Shown: positions 1-10,084, counted from the first letter of the stretch. The stretch: DNA of 62,516 nt from Desulfobacterales bacterium (GCA_029211065.1 JARGFK010000005.1:14623-77138), one strand, 5' to 3'. A program made the numbers and translations. Notes: generated from the letters alone by a model not told the origin.

Positions 1-91
<91 letters not shown>

Positions 92-138
92 TGCTCTTCA
101 TCCCCGACCCCTGAAACCCGATCCCTGACCCCCGGTCC

Positions 139-597
139 CTATTCGGGCTTTTCCGCCTCCCGGAGAATATCCCGGGGAGACTTCATGAACTTCCGCGTCT
201 GGGCCATCCGGATTTTTTCTTCCAGCCGTTGCCGTTTTTGAAATGCCTCCTCGGCCCGGCCGATGAGTTCATCAATGCCGGTGGGCTTCATCAGATAATC
301 CGTGGCCCCTGATTTTAGCCCTTCAATGGCGGATTCTACCGTGGCATGACCGGTCAGCATAATGACCTCAACCAATGGAAAACGGCTTTTAATTTCCTTT
401 AGCGTGGCAATGCCGTCCATGCCGGGCATTTTAACATCCAGGATAACCACATGAATATTTTTTTGCCGCAAAATTTCAAGCGCATCCTTGCCGCTTGTCG
501 CCGTAACGACCTCAATGTCTTTTTTTGTAAGTAACTTCCTGGTGGTGACGAGGAACCGTTCTTCGTCGTCCACCAGCATCATTTTCATTTTTTCCAT
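139..597 (-). CDS. Stand-alone response regulator receiver protein
   Basis: A 152-residue single-domain receiver (REC) protein. The acidic pair D10/D11, the phospho-acceptor D54 in a DVKMPGMDG motif and the conserved Lys in a MKP motif near residue 104 are all present, so it should be phosphorylatable. No DNA-binding or enzymatic domain follows; the last 35 residues form a basic, probably helical tail. The ATG at 597 has a GGGAG ribosome site eight bases upstream. It lies 79 bp downstream of the Cache kinase ending at 677, on the same strand, so that kinase is the likely partner. Its stop codon runs straight into a heptamer repeat block. The downstream target of the phosphorylated receiver is not visible. 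Confidence 0.93.
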   Translation of the reverse strand: MEKMKMMLVDDEERFLVTTRKLLTKKDIEVVTATSGKDALEILRQKNIHVVILDVKMPGMDGIATLKEIKSRFPLVEVIMLTGHATVESAIEGLKSGATDYLMKPTGIDELIGRAEEAFQKRQRLEEKIRMAQTRKFMKSPRDILREAEKPE

Positions 598-676
598 TTT
601 TTTACTCCCGGATAAGAATTATTTCCATTAAACAAAAACAGTCCCAGGCTTATGAAGCCTGATTTCTCCAAACCCG

Positions 677-2452
677 CTATGACTTGCCTGCGGGGAGGCT
701 TAACGTAAAGGTTGTTCCGCTCTCCAGATCGCTGCTGACTTGCATGGATCCGCCCAGGTTGTTGATGATGCCGAAACAAACCGAAAGCCCCAGGCCCGTT
801 CCTTTGCCCACCGGTTTGGTTGTAAAAAAAGGAGAGAATATTTTCTTTAAATTTTCAGGGCTGATCCCGCAGCCATTGTCATGGATCCGGATGCTGACAC
901 GGCTGTTATCCGTCGCAACCGTCTCTACCGATATTTCGCCGCCATTGCCTTTATGCCGCTCTATGACGGCATCGATGGCATTGTTGAAAAGATTCAGAAA
1001 GACCTGTTGCAGTTGGGTAGGGTCGGCATGAACACAGAGGGGGGCATCCGGAATGTGCTGCCTGATGGCAATGCCGTTGACGCTCGCTTTTTTGGCTACC
1101 ATGGCGGTAATTTCGGGTATGAAACTGTTCAGCTCGATATCCTGCCAAGCTGCTTCGGTTTTTCGGCCGAACTTGAGAATCGCCTGGGTAATTTCAGCAC
1201 AGCGCGATATCTGAAGATTAATCTGCTTAAAGGAATCTTCAATTTCAATCAGATTTTCGGATTCTTTCAGCTCGCCTTTTTGTTTTAATTCAGCCGTCAG
1301 CATTTCAATCAGGGTTTGCTCATTTTTGATGATCTGAAGCGGGTTATTGATTTCATGGGCAAAACCGGCCGCCATTTCACCCAGCTCGGCCAGGCGGCTG
1401 GCCCGAATGAGCTGTTCGCTTAACTGGTCCTTTTCAGCATCCAACTGCTGCATTCGTCTGACAATTCGATCCGTCAGAAAAAATGCCACCCCGATGATAA
1501 GGACACCCCCGACAACGGAAATAATAACAATCAGGTAGGTAGCAGTCCTGAGTGCTTTAAAGACGTCCGCCTTTTCCTGCCGGACCACGAGCTGCCATTG
1601 CCAGTTTTTCAGCCAGGTGGTGGCGTACAGGAAATTATGTTTCGCAGCGTCCTTATCGATGAAAATTCTGATATCTTCATGATAGACAAGGTGGGGCCGG
1701 TGCCCGCTGTCCTGCTCCATCAGATGCCCGCCGGAACGCCGGTCCGTCTGCAGGATACCGTCGACGTTCAATATGTAAGCTTCGCCGGTGGCGCCGATGC
1801 GTATTTTTTTTACCAGATCATTGAACATCAGGGTGTCGATGGTGGCCCGGATGACCCATTTGCGGTTGTTTTCCTTACGTACAACGGCAATAATAAAATG
1901 GGGAACCTGGCGGTATCCCAAAAAAATATCACTGATATAATAGTTGTGTCTGATGACGTTTTGGAACCACTCGGTGTGGCGATACATTTTTCCTTTTAAT
2001 TCATAAGGTCCATGATAGGCGACGTGAACACCGGATTCGTCAAAAATCCCCAGATCCTGAAACGCATTGGATTTGTTTTGGAGCAGTTGGAAAACCCTGG
2101 CCAGGGTTTGCGGCCGGCCTAATTCTTCAAACGGGTATGCGTTTTGCACAAATTCCAGATCGGCCCTGCGCTCATTCAGAAAGGACTCGATCATCTGGCG
2201 ATGATCGTTGACAATCCGCTTCATGCTGGCAATCTTGCTGGTTTCCAAAGCGGTTGCAAAATAATAATAACCGGTGATCAAAACTAAAATAAAGGGAATA
2301 AAGGGCACCAGGATCATACTAATGAGAATGATCTTTCGAATGGTGCTGTAGTGGTTAGGCTTCAAGTGGTTGCCTGTTGAGACCTTTGCAAAACACCCCC
2401 TTTCGCTCAATTTCTGCGTCAGACTCAAATTTTCATCCTCGAAATACTCCAT
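677..2452 (-). CDS. Membrane sensor histidine kinase, Cache sensor
   Basis: Sensor kinase of up to 591 residues. One transmembrane helix starts near residue 41 and is followed by an extracytoplasmic Cache-like domain with the FxDLGI, YxGPY and PHFIIAV signatures shared by four other kinases here. A second helix near residues 305-330 leads into a HisKA domain with phospho-acceptor H366 in an AHEINNPLQ box, then an HATPase domain with N, DNGCGIS, FFTTKP and GTGLGLS motifs. The ligand is unknown; Cache domains usually bind small organic molecules. The first 23 codons and the ATG lie inside a MITE-like repeat at 2379-2531. The native start may instead be a TTG at codon 30, just outside the repeat. 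Probable partner: the receiver at 139-597. Confidence 0.9.
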   Translation of the reverse strand: MEYFEDENLSLTQKLSERGCFAKVSTGNHLKPNHYSTIRKIILISMILVPFIPFILVLITGYYYFATALETSKIASMKRIVNDHRQMIESFLNERRADLEFVQNAYPFEELGRPQTLARVFQLLQNKSNAFQDLGIFDESGVHVAYHGPYELKGKMYRHTEWFQNVIRHNYYISDIFLGYRQVPHFIIAVVRKENNRKWVIRATIDTLMFNDLVKKIRIGATGEAYILNVDGILQTDRRSGGHLMEQDSGHRPHLVYHEDIRIFIDKDAAKHNFLYATTWLKNWQWQLVVRQEKADVFKALRTATYLIVIISVVGGVLIIGVAFFLTDRIVRRMQQLDAEKDQLSEQLIRASRLAELGEMAAGFAHEINNPLQIIKNEQTLIEMLTAELKQKGELKESENLIEIEDSFKQINLQISRCAEITQAILKFGRKTEAAWQDIELNSFIPEITAMVAKKASVNGIAIRQHIPDAPLCVHADPTQLQQVFLNLFNNAIDAVIERHKGNGGEISVETVATDNSRVSIRIHDNGCGISPENLKKIFSPFFTTKPVGKGTGLGLSVCFGIINNLGGSMQVSSDLESGTTFTLSLPAGKS

Positions 2453-2531
2453 GTATTCCTGTGGTTAATCCCGCCGAGGCGGGATCGCCTTCCTTGAACT
2501 TGAACGAAATTGTGCATTTTTCAATGGTCTC
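2379..2531. repeat. MITE-like element with GAGACC ends
   Basis: An element of about 153 bp with imperfect terminal inverted repeats: GAGACCTTTGCAAAA at the left, and GAGACCATTGAAAAA when the right end is read on the minus strand. It contains a small GC-rich palindrome (CCCGCCGAGGCGGG). No transposase is encoded. Its left part overlaps the beginning of the kinase reading frame ending at 677. A GCAAGGGTCTTGCG fragment resembling its end occurs near 20,380. Confidence 0.65.
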
Positions 2532-2765
2532 ATATGTTAAGTGTTTCGTGAAGGCTTTCAACGATCCCGTCCCCATAAAAAGCAATCTCTATGCCAAAAT
2601 GAAAAGACGGCATATTGCCAGATAACCATTTAAAATAATTATAGAAACATATAAAAACCAGGAAGCCCTGAATCGGATATCCCTTGCGGGTGTCGGTATT
2701 TTTTACAGCTTGTAAAGTCGTTTGCGGAAAAGAAAACAATTGGCCTTGCCAACATTGATGGTCTC

Positions 2766-2912
2766 GTAAAAAGTCGAAAATACGCTTTTATCGTCATTTC
2801 CGCCCCGCATTAAGTGCGGGATAAACTGCGGCGGGAATCCAGTGATTTCACCATGCTAAAGCGTGGCTGGATGCCTGCTTTCGCAGGCATGACGGGATTT
2901 AGGACTTTTTAC
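2766..2912. repeat. Intergenic repeat with GTAAAAAGTC ends (copy 1)
   Basis: Inverted-repeat element bounded by GTAAAAAGTC and GACTTTTTAC. It holds internal GC-rich hairpins, including a segment built on GCTAAAGCGTGGCTGG and a GCATGACGGG segment. Further copies lie at 5910-6033 and 16,078-16,192, and an interrupted copy ends at 23,615. No protein is encoded, which fits a MITE or REP-like palindromic unit. Confidence 0.8.
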
Positions 2913-2943
2913 GAATGTGTCAACATTCGCCGGAGCGAAACTT

Positions 2944-3411
2944 TTAGCGTTTCTTTTTGTTTTTGGGAAACAGGTCAAAAGCAGACGCAGGCGATTCCAC
3001 CAGTTTGTGGATTTTTTCTTCGATATCTTTTTTTTCCTGGTCGTCTTTCTTTTCCCAAGCCCCTTCGATTTTAGCCACCAACTCGTCAATTTCACACGGT
3101 TTGGTCAGGTAATCGTACGCCCCCAGCTTGATTGCTTCCAGGGCCGAATCAATCGACCCGTGGCCGGTCAGGATCAGGGTTTCGGTAAACAGGCCTATTT
3201 TTTTGATTTCCTTTAAAGTGGCGAGGCCGTCCATGCCCGGCATTTTCAGGTCCAGCACAATCACATCGAAGTTTTCTTTTTCAAGGAGACGAATGGCGCT
3301 GTCCCCGCTGTTGACGGCAGAGGCGCGGTATCCCCTGCTTGTCAGCAATTTTGTGACGTTATCCGTAAATACGACCTCATCATCTACCAGTAAAATTTTA
3401 GCTCCCTTCAT
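2944..3411 (-). CDS. Stand-alone response regulator receiver protein
   Basis: A 155-residue single REC domain with D10/D11, phospho-acceptor D54 in DLKMPGMDG, and Lys in a TKP motif. A Lys/Glu-rich helical tail of about 40 residues ends in KNKKKR; there is no output domain. The ATG follows a strong AGGAGGAGAT ribosome site. It stands 133 bp from the closely similar receiver at 3545-3964, and the two are probably duplicates. Likely substrate of the kinase at 3978-5780. A GTAAAAAGTC repeat lies downstream. Confidence 0.93.
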   Translation of the reverse strand: MKGAKILLVDDEVVFTDNVTKLLTSRGYRASAVNSGDSAIRLLEKENFDVIVLDLKMPGMDGLATLKEIKKIGLFTETLILTGHGSIDSALEAIKLGAYDYLTKPCEIDELVAKIEGAWEKKDDQEKKDIEEKIHKLVESPASAFDLFPKNKKKR

Positions 3412-3544
3412 AATATCTCCTCCTTAATGTAATGCAAACTGCATTCAAAAATTGTCTGCCGACAAATATCCTTGAGTCTCATCTCGGTATTATCTACTGT
3501 CCAGACGGGATAAATTAGTTTCCGGGTGAATTCCGACCAGTCTA

Positions 3545-3964
3545 TCACCCCTTGATTCGAATCATCCCGTCTAATAAATCTCTTTTCTCGGTCACATCCT
3601 TTTTTTTCCCGGCGCCTTCAATTTTATTGAGCAAATCATTCAGGGCGCAGGGTTTGGTCAGGAAGTCGTAAGCCCCCAGGTTAAAAGATTCCAGGGCCAA
3701 ATCAATGGATCCGTGGCCGGTCAGGATCAGGGTTTCGGTATGCAATTTCAGTTTTTTTATTTCTATAAGGGTCGCCATGCCGTCCATGCCCGGCATTTTT
3801 AAATCCAGCACGACCACGTCGAAATTTTCAGCTTCAAGAAAACCAATTGCCTCTTTGCCGGTGCCGGCCGTCGTCACCTGATAGCCCTTTGCCCGCAGCA
3901 GTTTCGCCATGGAGGTGGTAAAGGCGACTTCATCATCGACCAGTAAGATTTTTCCTTTTTGCAT
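3545..3964 (-). CDS. Stand-alone response regulator receiver protein
   Basis: A 139-residue REC protein with D10/D11, D54 in DLKMPGMDG and a TKP lysine. The open frame extends up to 4102, but that part overlaps the kinase gene. The start chosen is the ATG at 3964, which has an AGGAGGAAC ribosome site and follows the kinase stop by 13 bp. No output domain. It shares long stretches with the receiver at 2944-3411 (LILTGHGSID, LGAYD-LTKPC), so the pair looks like a tandem duplication fed by one kinase. Confidence 0.93.
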   Translation of the reverse strand: MQKGKILLVDDEVAFTTSMAKLLRAKGYQVTTAGTGKEAIGFLEAENFDVVVLDLKMPGMDGMATLIEIKKLKLHTETLILTGHGSIDLALESFNLGAYDFLTKPCALNDLLNKIEGAGKKKDVTEKRDLLDGMIRIKG

Positions 3965-3977
3965 ATACAGTTCCTCC

Positions 3978-5780
3978 TTAAGATGAAACAGTCGCAATAT
4001 CCATTTGATAGTCTTTCGGGTTGTCGGCCGTGCCCTCCAGTAAATGCGGCGGCGGACTGAAAGGCAGGAAAACTTTGAATTCAGAGCCTTTGCCGACTTC
4101 ACTCCAAACGGAAATATCCCCGCCTAAATTTTTAATCGTGCTGTAACAGATGGAAAGCCCCAGGCCGGTTCCTTTTCCCACCGGTTTGGTCGTAAAAAAC
4201 GGATCGAATATCTTATCCATGTTTTCAGGAGAAATCCCCATCCCGGTATCGGCTACAACTATTTCCACGCCCTGTTGATTATTCGAGCGGGTACGAACAT
4301 GAATGCTGCCGTAGGCCTTATCGTCATGGGCATCGATGGAGTTGGTTATCAGGTTTAACATCACCTGTTGAAGCTGGGAGGGGTCCGACAGAATGTTGGG
4401 AAGGTTTTCCTCAAAATCTGTAAAAAATTTGATGCCGCCGGACCCGGCTTCCCGCTCCAGCAGTTCAATCACTTCACTTATAAACTGATTGGTGTTGATG
4501 GTTTCAATGACCGACTGGGTGCGACGGGAAAACCGTAACAAACCATGGGTAATACGTTTGCAGCGCTTGATTTGAACATCGATCTGTTCCAGGGATTCCG
4601 ACAACTGCCCTTTGATCTCCGGCGTGGTGGCGGCGGTGTCGTTCGTCATGTCCAGCAGGATTTGTTTTTCCGTTAAAATAATGGCCAGGGGATTATTAAT
4701 TTCGTGAGCGACACCGGCTGAAAGCTCTCCAATGGATGCCAGCTTGCTGGTTTGCAGGAGCTGCCGGTTCAATTTGTCGGCTTCATCATCCCGGTTTTTG
4801 ATGACGCTTATCATGTGCCGGGTGATAAAAACCGCAACGATTAAAATGATGAGGGCGCTCAGGTGCAGTAATATCAAGGTGGCATAATTGGCATGGTTGA
4901 CTTCGCTGAAGGCCTCGTCATAATTTTGTTTCACCACCAGCAGCCAGGGCGGGTCCTTCAACCAGGTTTGACTGTATATCTGGCGCGGGTATTTTTTGCC
5001 GTGGTGGTCGGTATGTTTTTCAATGATGCGGACATTGATTCCTTCTCGAAAGCTTTCTATGGGCGTGGGGGCCTTGTCCATGATCTTTCCGCTGAATCGG
5101 GGGCTGGTCTGGAAAATACCCTTCGTGTTTAAGAGATAGACTTCACCGGTATTGCCGATCCGGACGTTTTCAACCAGGGAGCGGAATACTTCCGTTTCGA
5201 TGGTGGCCCTGAGAATCCACTTTTCCCCCTTTTCAAGCCGGGTAACGGCGATAATAAAATGCGGCACTTTTCTGAAACCCATAAACATATCGCTGATAAA
5301 AAGGTCTTTTTCCATCACTTCCTTGAACCAGAACGTATCGGCATAGTTGTTAGGCATGAGGTCGTAAGGACCGATATACTTCAAGTGGTAACCGTCGGCG
5401 CCGATAATGCCCAGGTCGGTAAAGGAGCGGTACTCCCGGTTTAATATTTCGAAAATATTATTGAGGTTGGACCCGCTGAGCAGATAGTCCTTTGGATGGG
5501 ACTGGGCGATCAGGTGAAGTTTGGAACTGTGCTTCTTTAAAAACAATTCGATGATTTTACGATGATATTCGACCTGGATTTGAAACGCATTGATCATGCG
5601 TTCATTGGAAAAGCGGGTATAATGGATGTTGATGCCCCAGCCCACCAGCAGCAGCGGAATCAGCGAACAGACGATGGTCAGTAAAATAAACCTTCGAAAC
5701 AGCCTGGAATAGTGTGTTTTCCTTTGCTTTTCGCTGCCGTTTGGCTGGCTGTTGTCCGTCGCTTGAAATCCGTTTCTCAT
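3978..5780 (-). CDS. Membrane sensor histidine kinase, Cache sensor
   Basis: A 600-residue sensor kinase. A transmembrane helix lies at about residues 30-50. The extracytoplasmic Cache-like domain carries [22 protein letters not shown] and PHFIIAV. A second helix near 305-325 is followed by HisKA with H359 in AHEINNPLA and a complete HATPase domain ([26 protein letters not shown]). It belongs to the paralogous kinase set of this window. Two receivers follow on the same strand and are its obvious partners. A near-consensus -24/-12 element lies about 55 bp upstream of the ATG. The signal sensed is unknown. Confidence 0.93.
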   Translation of the reverse strand: MRNGFQATDNSQPNGSEKQRKTHYSRLFRRFILLTIVCSLIPLLLVGWGINIHYTRFSNERMINAFQIQVEYHRKIIELFLKKHSSKLHLIAQSHPKDYLLSGSNLNNIFEILNREYRSFTDLGIIGADGYHLKYIGPYDLMPNNYADTFWFKEVMEKDLFISDMFMGFRKVPHFIIAVTRLEKGEKWILRATIETEVFRSLVENVRIGNTGEVYLLNTKGIFQTSPRFSGKIMDKAPTPIESFREGINVRIIEKHTDHHGKKYPRQIYSQTWLKDPPWLLVVKQNYDEAFSEVNHANYATLILLHLSALIILIVAVFITRHMISVIKNRDDEADKLNRQLLQTSKLASIGELSAGVAHEINNPLAIILTEKQILLDMTNDTAATTPEIKGQLSESLEQIDVQIKRCKRITHGLLRFSRRTQSVIETINTNQFISEVIELLEREAGSGGIKFFTDFEENLPNILSDPSQLQQVMLNLITNSIDAHDDKAYGSIHVRTRSNNQQGVEIVVADTGMGISPENMDKIFDPFFTTKPVGKGTGLGLSICYSTIKNLGGDISVWSEVGKGSEFKVFLPFSPPPHLLEGTADNPKDYQMDIATVSS

Positions 5781-5835
5781 TCTGGTCCCTCATTGACCGG
5801 GTTGTAAATTTTCGGAACGATATACCCAAATAGTA

Positions 5836-5851
5836 TTCAAAAATTGTGCCA
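5836..5851 (-). promoter_or_regulatory. Possible sigma-54 promoter, -12 GC imperfect
   Basis: On the minus strand this reads TGGCAC-AATTT-TTGAA. The -24 element is perfect and the spacing correct, but the -12 GC dinucleotide is GA. It sits about 55 bp upstream of the kinase ATG at 5780. The same TTGAA variant occurs at 18,237-18,252. Treat as weak. Confidence 0.35.
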
Positions 5852-5909
5852 GAATCAGATTTGAAAAAGGACCTTAAAACACGGTGGAAAATTTATCTTT
5901 GATGGTCCC

Positions 5910-6033
5910 GTAAAAAGTCGATAATGCGCCTTTTTCGTCATTCCCGCGAAGGCGGGAATCAAGTGATTTCACCACGCTAAAGCGTGGCTGGATGCCTGCC
6001 TACACAGGCATGACGGGATTTGGGACTTTTTAC
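5910..6033. repeat. Intergenic repeat with GTAAAAAGTC ends (copy 2)
   Basis: Same element as 2766-2912 in the same orientation, with GTAAAAAGTC and GACTTTTTAC ends and the internal CGCTAAAGCGTGGCTGGATG core. The flanks (TGATGGTC before, GAATGTGTCA after) are also shared with copy 1, so the true element is slightly longer than the bounds given. Confidence 0.85.
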
Positions 6034-6185
6034 GAATGTGTCACCTTTGTTTGGCAGATAATCCCTAAAAAGGGCTGATAATCGTCAGATAAATCATTCG
6101 GTTAAAGTGGTTTGGATTTTGACAAGGGAAGGGGTGTTGAAAATGTAACCCGGAGGGTGACAGCGGCGAATGAAATACTTTCCAG

Positions 6186-7922
6186 TTATAAACTTTCTTC
6201 CGTATCACCGGTGGGGGTCTGATGTTCCAGCAGAAAAATGAATTTATGAATGTCGAAGGTGATTTCATCACCGCTTTTGATCTTCTGGGGAGAAAAAGGT
6301 TCGACGGCCGTGCCGTTCAGGCGGGTGGTGTTTTTGCTGCGCTGGTCTTCCAGGAAAAAGTTGCCGTTTTTGTATTCAATGGTCGCATGGGAACCGGAGA
6401 TGGATGTCTTGGGTATATCCACGTCATTGTGGACGCCCCGGCCGATGGAGGTGATTGTTTTATCCAGCATGATGGTTTTCCGGCCGGTAACATTTTTAAT
6501 GTCGATGAGCATGGCCTGGGGCAGGCCGGAATCTTTCCCGGGGGAAGCGGGGATTTTTTCAGTGAGGTCCCGGGTCCGGGTCAATTCGGATTCTCCGCCG
6601 AAGTCCATGACGGTTTTGCCGGCCGGAATCAGATCCGGCAGCAGGAATATGAATTTGAATATGTTGAAAGAAATGACGTCACCGCTTTTCAGCTTTAGGG
6701 GATTGTGGGGCGAAACTTCCTTGCCGTTTAAGAAGGTTTTATTCTTGCTGCGCTGATCTTCCAGGTAAAAAAAGCCGTCGCGGTATTCGATGGCGGCATG
6801 AAAGCTCGAAACCGTGTCTTTTGAAATGGTAACGGCATTTTTGGCATCCCGGCCGATGGTAAAAATCTTTTTGTCGATTTTAATTGTTTCCTGGGAAGTG
6901 ATGTTTTTGACGTCAATCAGTTCGGCCCGGGGCATGAATGCTTTCTTCTTCAGGGCGTGGCCGCTAAGGCCGCTTAACAGGTCAGCCGGCGAAGTTGTTT
7001 TTGATCTTCTGGCCAGGACGATCACAAAAATGACGGCGCCCAGGAATAAGGCCGCCCCTGCCAGGATATAAGCAAAAATCCGGTTTTCCGCCTTGGGGGG
7101 GACAGGGGCCGGTTCCGCTTTTGGGGAGAGCGCTTCAGCCGGCCTTGGTGATGTTCCCGCCGCCTCCGCAGCCACCGGCTCAGCCGTGGGAATTTCGGGC
7201 GGTGCGGCTACAGGCGCCGAAGCCGGTTGGGGCATCGGCTTGCTGATGGCGTCGTTGATTTTTGTAAAGACACCTTGAATTTCTGAAGCCTGAAAAGTCC
7301 GGTAATACTCGCCGCCGGTCTTAAACGCCAAGGTCTGAATCAGGCTGAAATCAGCTTTGTCGGTAAAGGCAATGCCGAAAATACGGATTTTTTCTTTTTT
7401 ACATTCAAGGGTCAGGTCTTCTTTGAGCCATCGTTCCTTTTCCAGGTCTTTGGCAGGGTCTCCGGTGTCCACAATGCCGTCCGTGAGCAGAATGATAATG
7501 CGGGCGGCATCCGGACGGCCATTGGTTTTCAATTCATACAGCGCCCGTTCAATGGCCGCCGGACTGTCGGAATAACGCCCTTTGTAGTTGACCCGTTCAA
7601 GGCTTTTCAGAAACTTGGCTTTTTCCACTGAATTTGTCAGCGCCTTGATGGGTTCCAGCAGGCGTGCCTCCTGGTCGAATATGATCATGCCAAGGGTGGC
7701 CCCTTCAGCAAGGCCGCCTAAAAAGTTCGTCACCACCTCCGGGGTCAGAAACTTAGGATCATTTTTCATCATACTGCCGGAATTGTCCAGTACCAGCATG
7801 ATGTCTAACCTGTTCGCGATTCCCGGTTTGGGGGCAGGGGTGGCTTGCGCACCTGCAGGGCCCGTAAAATAAAAGGGTGACAAACATAGCAACATCAATG
7901 AAAACCGGATCAAATATTTCAT
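6186..7922 (-). CDS. VWA-domain membrane protein with two FHA domains
   Basis: A 578-residue protein from the ATG at 7922, which has an AAGGAG site and opens with a hydrophobic signal sequence ending near GPAGA. A longer frame to 7973 exists but lacks a ribosome site. A von Willebrand factor A domain (about residues 35-215) has the metal-binding DNSGSM motif. A Pro/Ala-rich linker and a transmembrane helix near 275-300 follow, then two cytoplasmic FHA domains (about 350-435 and 480-565) with GR and SxxH motifs. FHA domains bind phosphothreonine peptides, so it could link a phosphorylation state inside to a VWA domain outside. No Ser/Thr kinase is in the window. AsmA lies upstream on the same strand, with a 125 bp gap. 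Confidence 0.88.
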   Translation of the reverse strand: MKYLIRFSLMLLCLSPFYFTGPAGAQATPAPKPGIANRLDIMLVLDNSGSMMKNDPKFLTPEVVTNFLGGLAEGATLGMIIFDQEARLLEPIKALTNSVEKAKFLKSLERVNYKGRYSDSPAAIERALYELKTNGRPDAARIIILLTDGIVDTGDPAKDLEKERWLKEDLTLECKKEKIRIFGIAFTDKADFSLIQTLAFKTGGEYYRTFQASEIQGVFTKINDAISKPMPQPASAPVAAPPEIPTAEPVAAEAAGTSPRPAEALSPKAEPAPVPPKAENRIFAYILAGAALFLGAVIFVIVLARRSKTTSPADLLSGLSGHALKKKAFMPRAELIDVKNITSQETIKIDKKIFTIGRDAKNAVTISKDTVSSFHAAIEYRDGFFYLEDQRSKNKTFLNGKEVSPHNPLKLKSGDVISFNIFKFIFLLPDLIPAGKTVMDFGGESELTRTRDLTEKIPASPGKDSGLPQAMLIDIKNVTGRKTIMLDKTITSIGRGVHNDVDIPKTSISGSHATIEYKNGNFFLEDQRSKNTTRLNGTAVEPFSPQKIKSGDEITFDIHKFIFLLEHQTPTGDTEESL

Positions 7923-8047
7923 GGTATCTGGCTCCTTCATCTCCATCATAAGGCAGATCGAGGTTTTGGTCAAACACTGGAAGGCCTTCGCCCGGAAATT
8001 ATTATGATCTTTTTAAAATAGTCTAAAAATTTTCATGAAATACCGAG

Positions 8048-10084
8048 TTAGCGGTCCGGGTGTGGAACCCTCCCGCTGTAAAACGGCTCACACCCGCCGC
8101 CGGCCAGCTTTCGGGTTTTCCGGTAGAGTGACTGGAACGGCCCGAAAATGTGTTTGGTTACAAAATCTGATTTCTCGATTTGGGGCTGATGAAACGGACC
8201 ATGGATGGTCTGGCTGAACTTCATGCAGCCGTCTGTATCTATCGATGCAAATGTTAAATTGTTAAATTTCTGGGCGGCAATGTTTATTTTACCGCTTACG
8301 GCAACTCTGTTTTGTGCGGTAGAAAAGGCAACATCCCGGGCAGATGCAATTCCGTTTTGAATCTGCCAGTCCGATATCAATGTCTTTATCAGACTTTCTC
8401 CCTCTCCGATGGTTCCAACGGCCAGGGCCGCGTCCACATTTTCATAGGCTGCGGCCAGCAAGGGCCCGAACGGGCCGATAATAAAAAAACTGCCGATGCC
8501 GATCAGCCCGAAATTCTGGGTTTCTTCATATTTTTTTAATATGGCATCGATATCGAGTCCGGAGAGGGACAACCGGTTGGCTTTAACTGCAACGGTTCCA
8601 TTCAGATTCCGAGACCACTCCGGCAACGTCATCCCGCTCGTTGTGATATCCGCCGATATGTCCATGGGCCCTTTGATGCGTTTTTGTTGTTGGAGTGATG
8701 TCGCCAGCAGGTCGGACTCAAAACCTTTCAAGAGACCCTTCAGCTTGAAGGCGGGCTTGGCCTTGTTTAAATTGAATCTGAATGTGCCGCTTCCTTTTCC
8801 TTTCATCAGGTCCATTTTAATAAACCGAAGTGTATAATTTCCCATGCTGCCGCCGGCGTTTAAATGGATATTGGCCAAACGGTTTTTGCCGATATTGACG
8901 GATTTTATCCGGAGTGTTCCTGCAATGGCGGGCTGTCGCAACAGGTCAGCGAAGATCCTGCCGCGATTGGCCGGATTTTTTTTGCGATCCGTAGAGGGTA
9001 GATAGCGGTTCAGATCAAAGGTGTCCATGTCGGCATCGAAGGATACCTGGAACCGGGGATGGCGGCGGAGGGACAATGAAAACTTCATTGCCGTGCCGTC
9101 CATTTGCAAGGCGCCGTTTTCAAGGGTGAGATTGCTCACCACTCCCCCAAGATCGGCCTTAAGGGCCAGTTGCCGGAAGGCGCCGGGGTCTTTGAAGTCA
9201 AAGGGAAAGTCCTGTTTGATGGCGGTCATGAAATGTCGCGGAGAAAAAGGTTGCACCTGAATCGCACAATTAAAAAAGGGGCCTGTCCAGATACGATCGA
9301 TACGACCGGTTAAATTCATATCCAGTTGATCAAGGAGGCGCAATGTCAAATCAAGGGGGAGCGAGTCGCCGGTGATCGCCCTGTCCAGGGGCCCGATGGC
9401 GCCTTGGCCCGTCAGCGGGTAGGAATCCAACCGGCATGCAAAACGAATGTCTATGGGACGTGTGAGCGAAGCATCCTTGATGTGAATGTCAATTTCTGAG
9501 ATTTGACGATCTTTTTTTTGAAGGTGGTCGATCCATAGAATCGATCCGTTCAGGACGGATAGGGTACCGGCGTGAAATGACCTTGGCCAGAATTTGCTGT
9601 TGAAAAGATTTTTGGGACTAAAGGCGGTCCTATGGGGAGCTGTCTGCTCTCCCTGGACAGATTGTACGGTATTCTCTTTGGATGGACGCCAGTCGCTCCA
9701 GTTGAACCGGCCGGTGGCATTTTTCACCAGTATGATCCGGGGGGAGGTTGCGATGAAATGCTTGATCTGGATTTCCCGTCTAAAAAGGGGGAGCAGCTTC
9801 ACCCGGACTTCAAGAGATTTCAGGATTAGAAAATCTTTTTCTTCAAAACCGGACGGATTGCCGATGCTCAAATCAGAAAGCGACAGACCCACCCAGGGAT
9901 AAATAGAGAGCTTCAGGTCACCCCTAAGGGTAACCGGGCGGCCGGTTGTTTCGAAAAGCTGCCGCTCAATATGAGGTTTGAGTCCCTGAATATCAAAAAA
10001 CAATGCGATGGCGATAACCGCCGCGAGGAAAAGGACGGTAAAAGCACCAAAGACCAGCAGGGCCCATTTAAAAGCTTTTTTCAT
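8048..10084 (-). CDS. AsmA family protein
   Basis: A 678-residue protein with an N-terminal transmembrane anchor (about residues 8-30) followed by FFDIQGLKPHIERQLFETTGRPVT-type sequence characteristic of the AsmA N-terminus. A long beta-rich periplasmic region follows. The C-terminal part contains an AsmA_2-like segment with a GSFFIIGPFGPLLAAAYEN stretch. AsmA-family proteins act in outer-membrane lipid or protein homeostasis as bridge-like proteins. It supports a diderm envelope. An AAAGG site precedes the ATG at 10,084. The link to the neighbouring VWA-FHA gene is unknown. Confidence 0.88.
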   Translation of the reverse strand: MKKAFKWALLVFGAFTVLFLAAVIAIALFFDIQGLKPHIERQLFETTGRPVTLRGDLKLSIYPWVGLSLSDLSIGNPSGFEEKDFLILKSLEVRVKLLPLFRREIQIKHFIATSPRIILVKNATGRFNWSDWRPSKENTVQSVQGEQTAPHRTAFSPKNLFNSKFWPRSFHAGTLSVLNGSILWIDHLQKKDRQISEIDIHIKDASLTRPIDIRFACRLDSYPLTGQGAIGPLDRAITGDSLPLDLTLRLLDQLDMNLTGRIDRIWTGPFFNCAIQVQPFSPRHFMTAIKQDFPFDFKDPGAFRQLALKADLGGVVSNLTLENGALQMDGTAMKFSLSLRRHPRFQVSFDADMDTFDLNRYLPSTDRKKNPANRGRIFADLLRQPAIAGTLRIKSVNIGKNRLANIHLNAGGSMGNYTLRFIKMDLMKGKGSGTFRFNLNKAKPAFKLKGLLKGFESDLLATSLQQQKRIKGPMDISADITTSGMTLPEWSRNLNGTVAVKANRLSLSGLDIDAILKKYEETQNFGLIGIGSFFIIGPFGPLLAAAYENVDAALAVGTIGEGESLIKTLISDWQIQNGIASARDVAFSTAQNRVAVSGKINIAAQKFNNLTFASIDTDGCMKFSQTIHGPFHQPQIEKSDFVTKHIFGPFQSLYRKTRKLAGGGCEPFYSGRVPHPDR

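Noticed and set aside
2377-2625. Plus-strand open frame of 82 codons
   Set aside because: It lies in the GAGACC repeat and antisense to the kinase start, with no ribosome site or recognisable protein.
7922-7973. Longer start of the VWA-FHA protein at 7973
   Set aside because: The added 17 residues would hide the signal peptide, and the ATG at 7922 has the better ribosome site.
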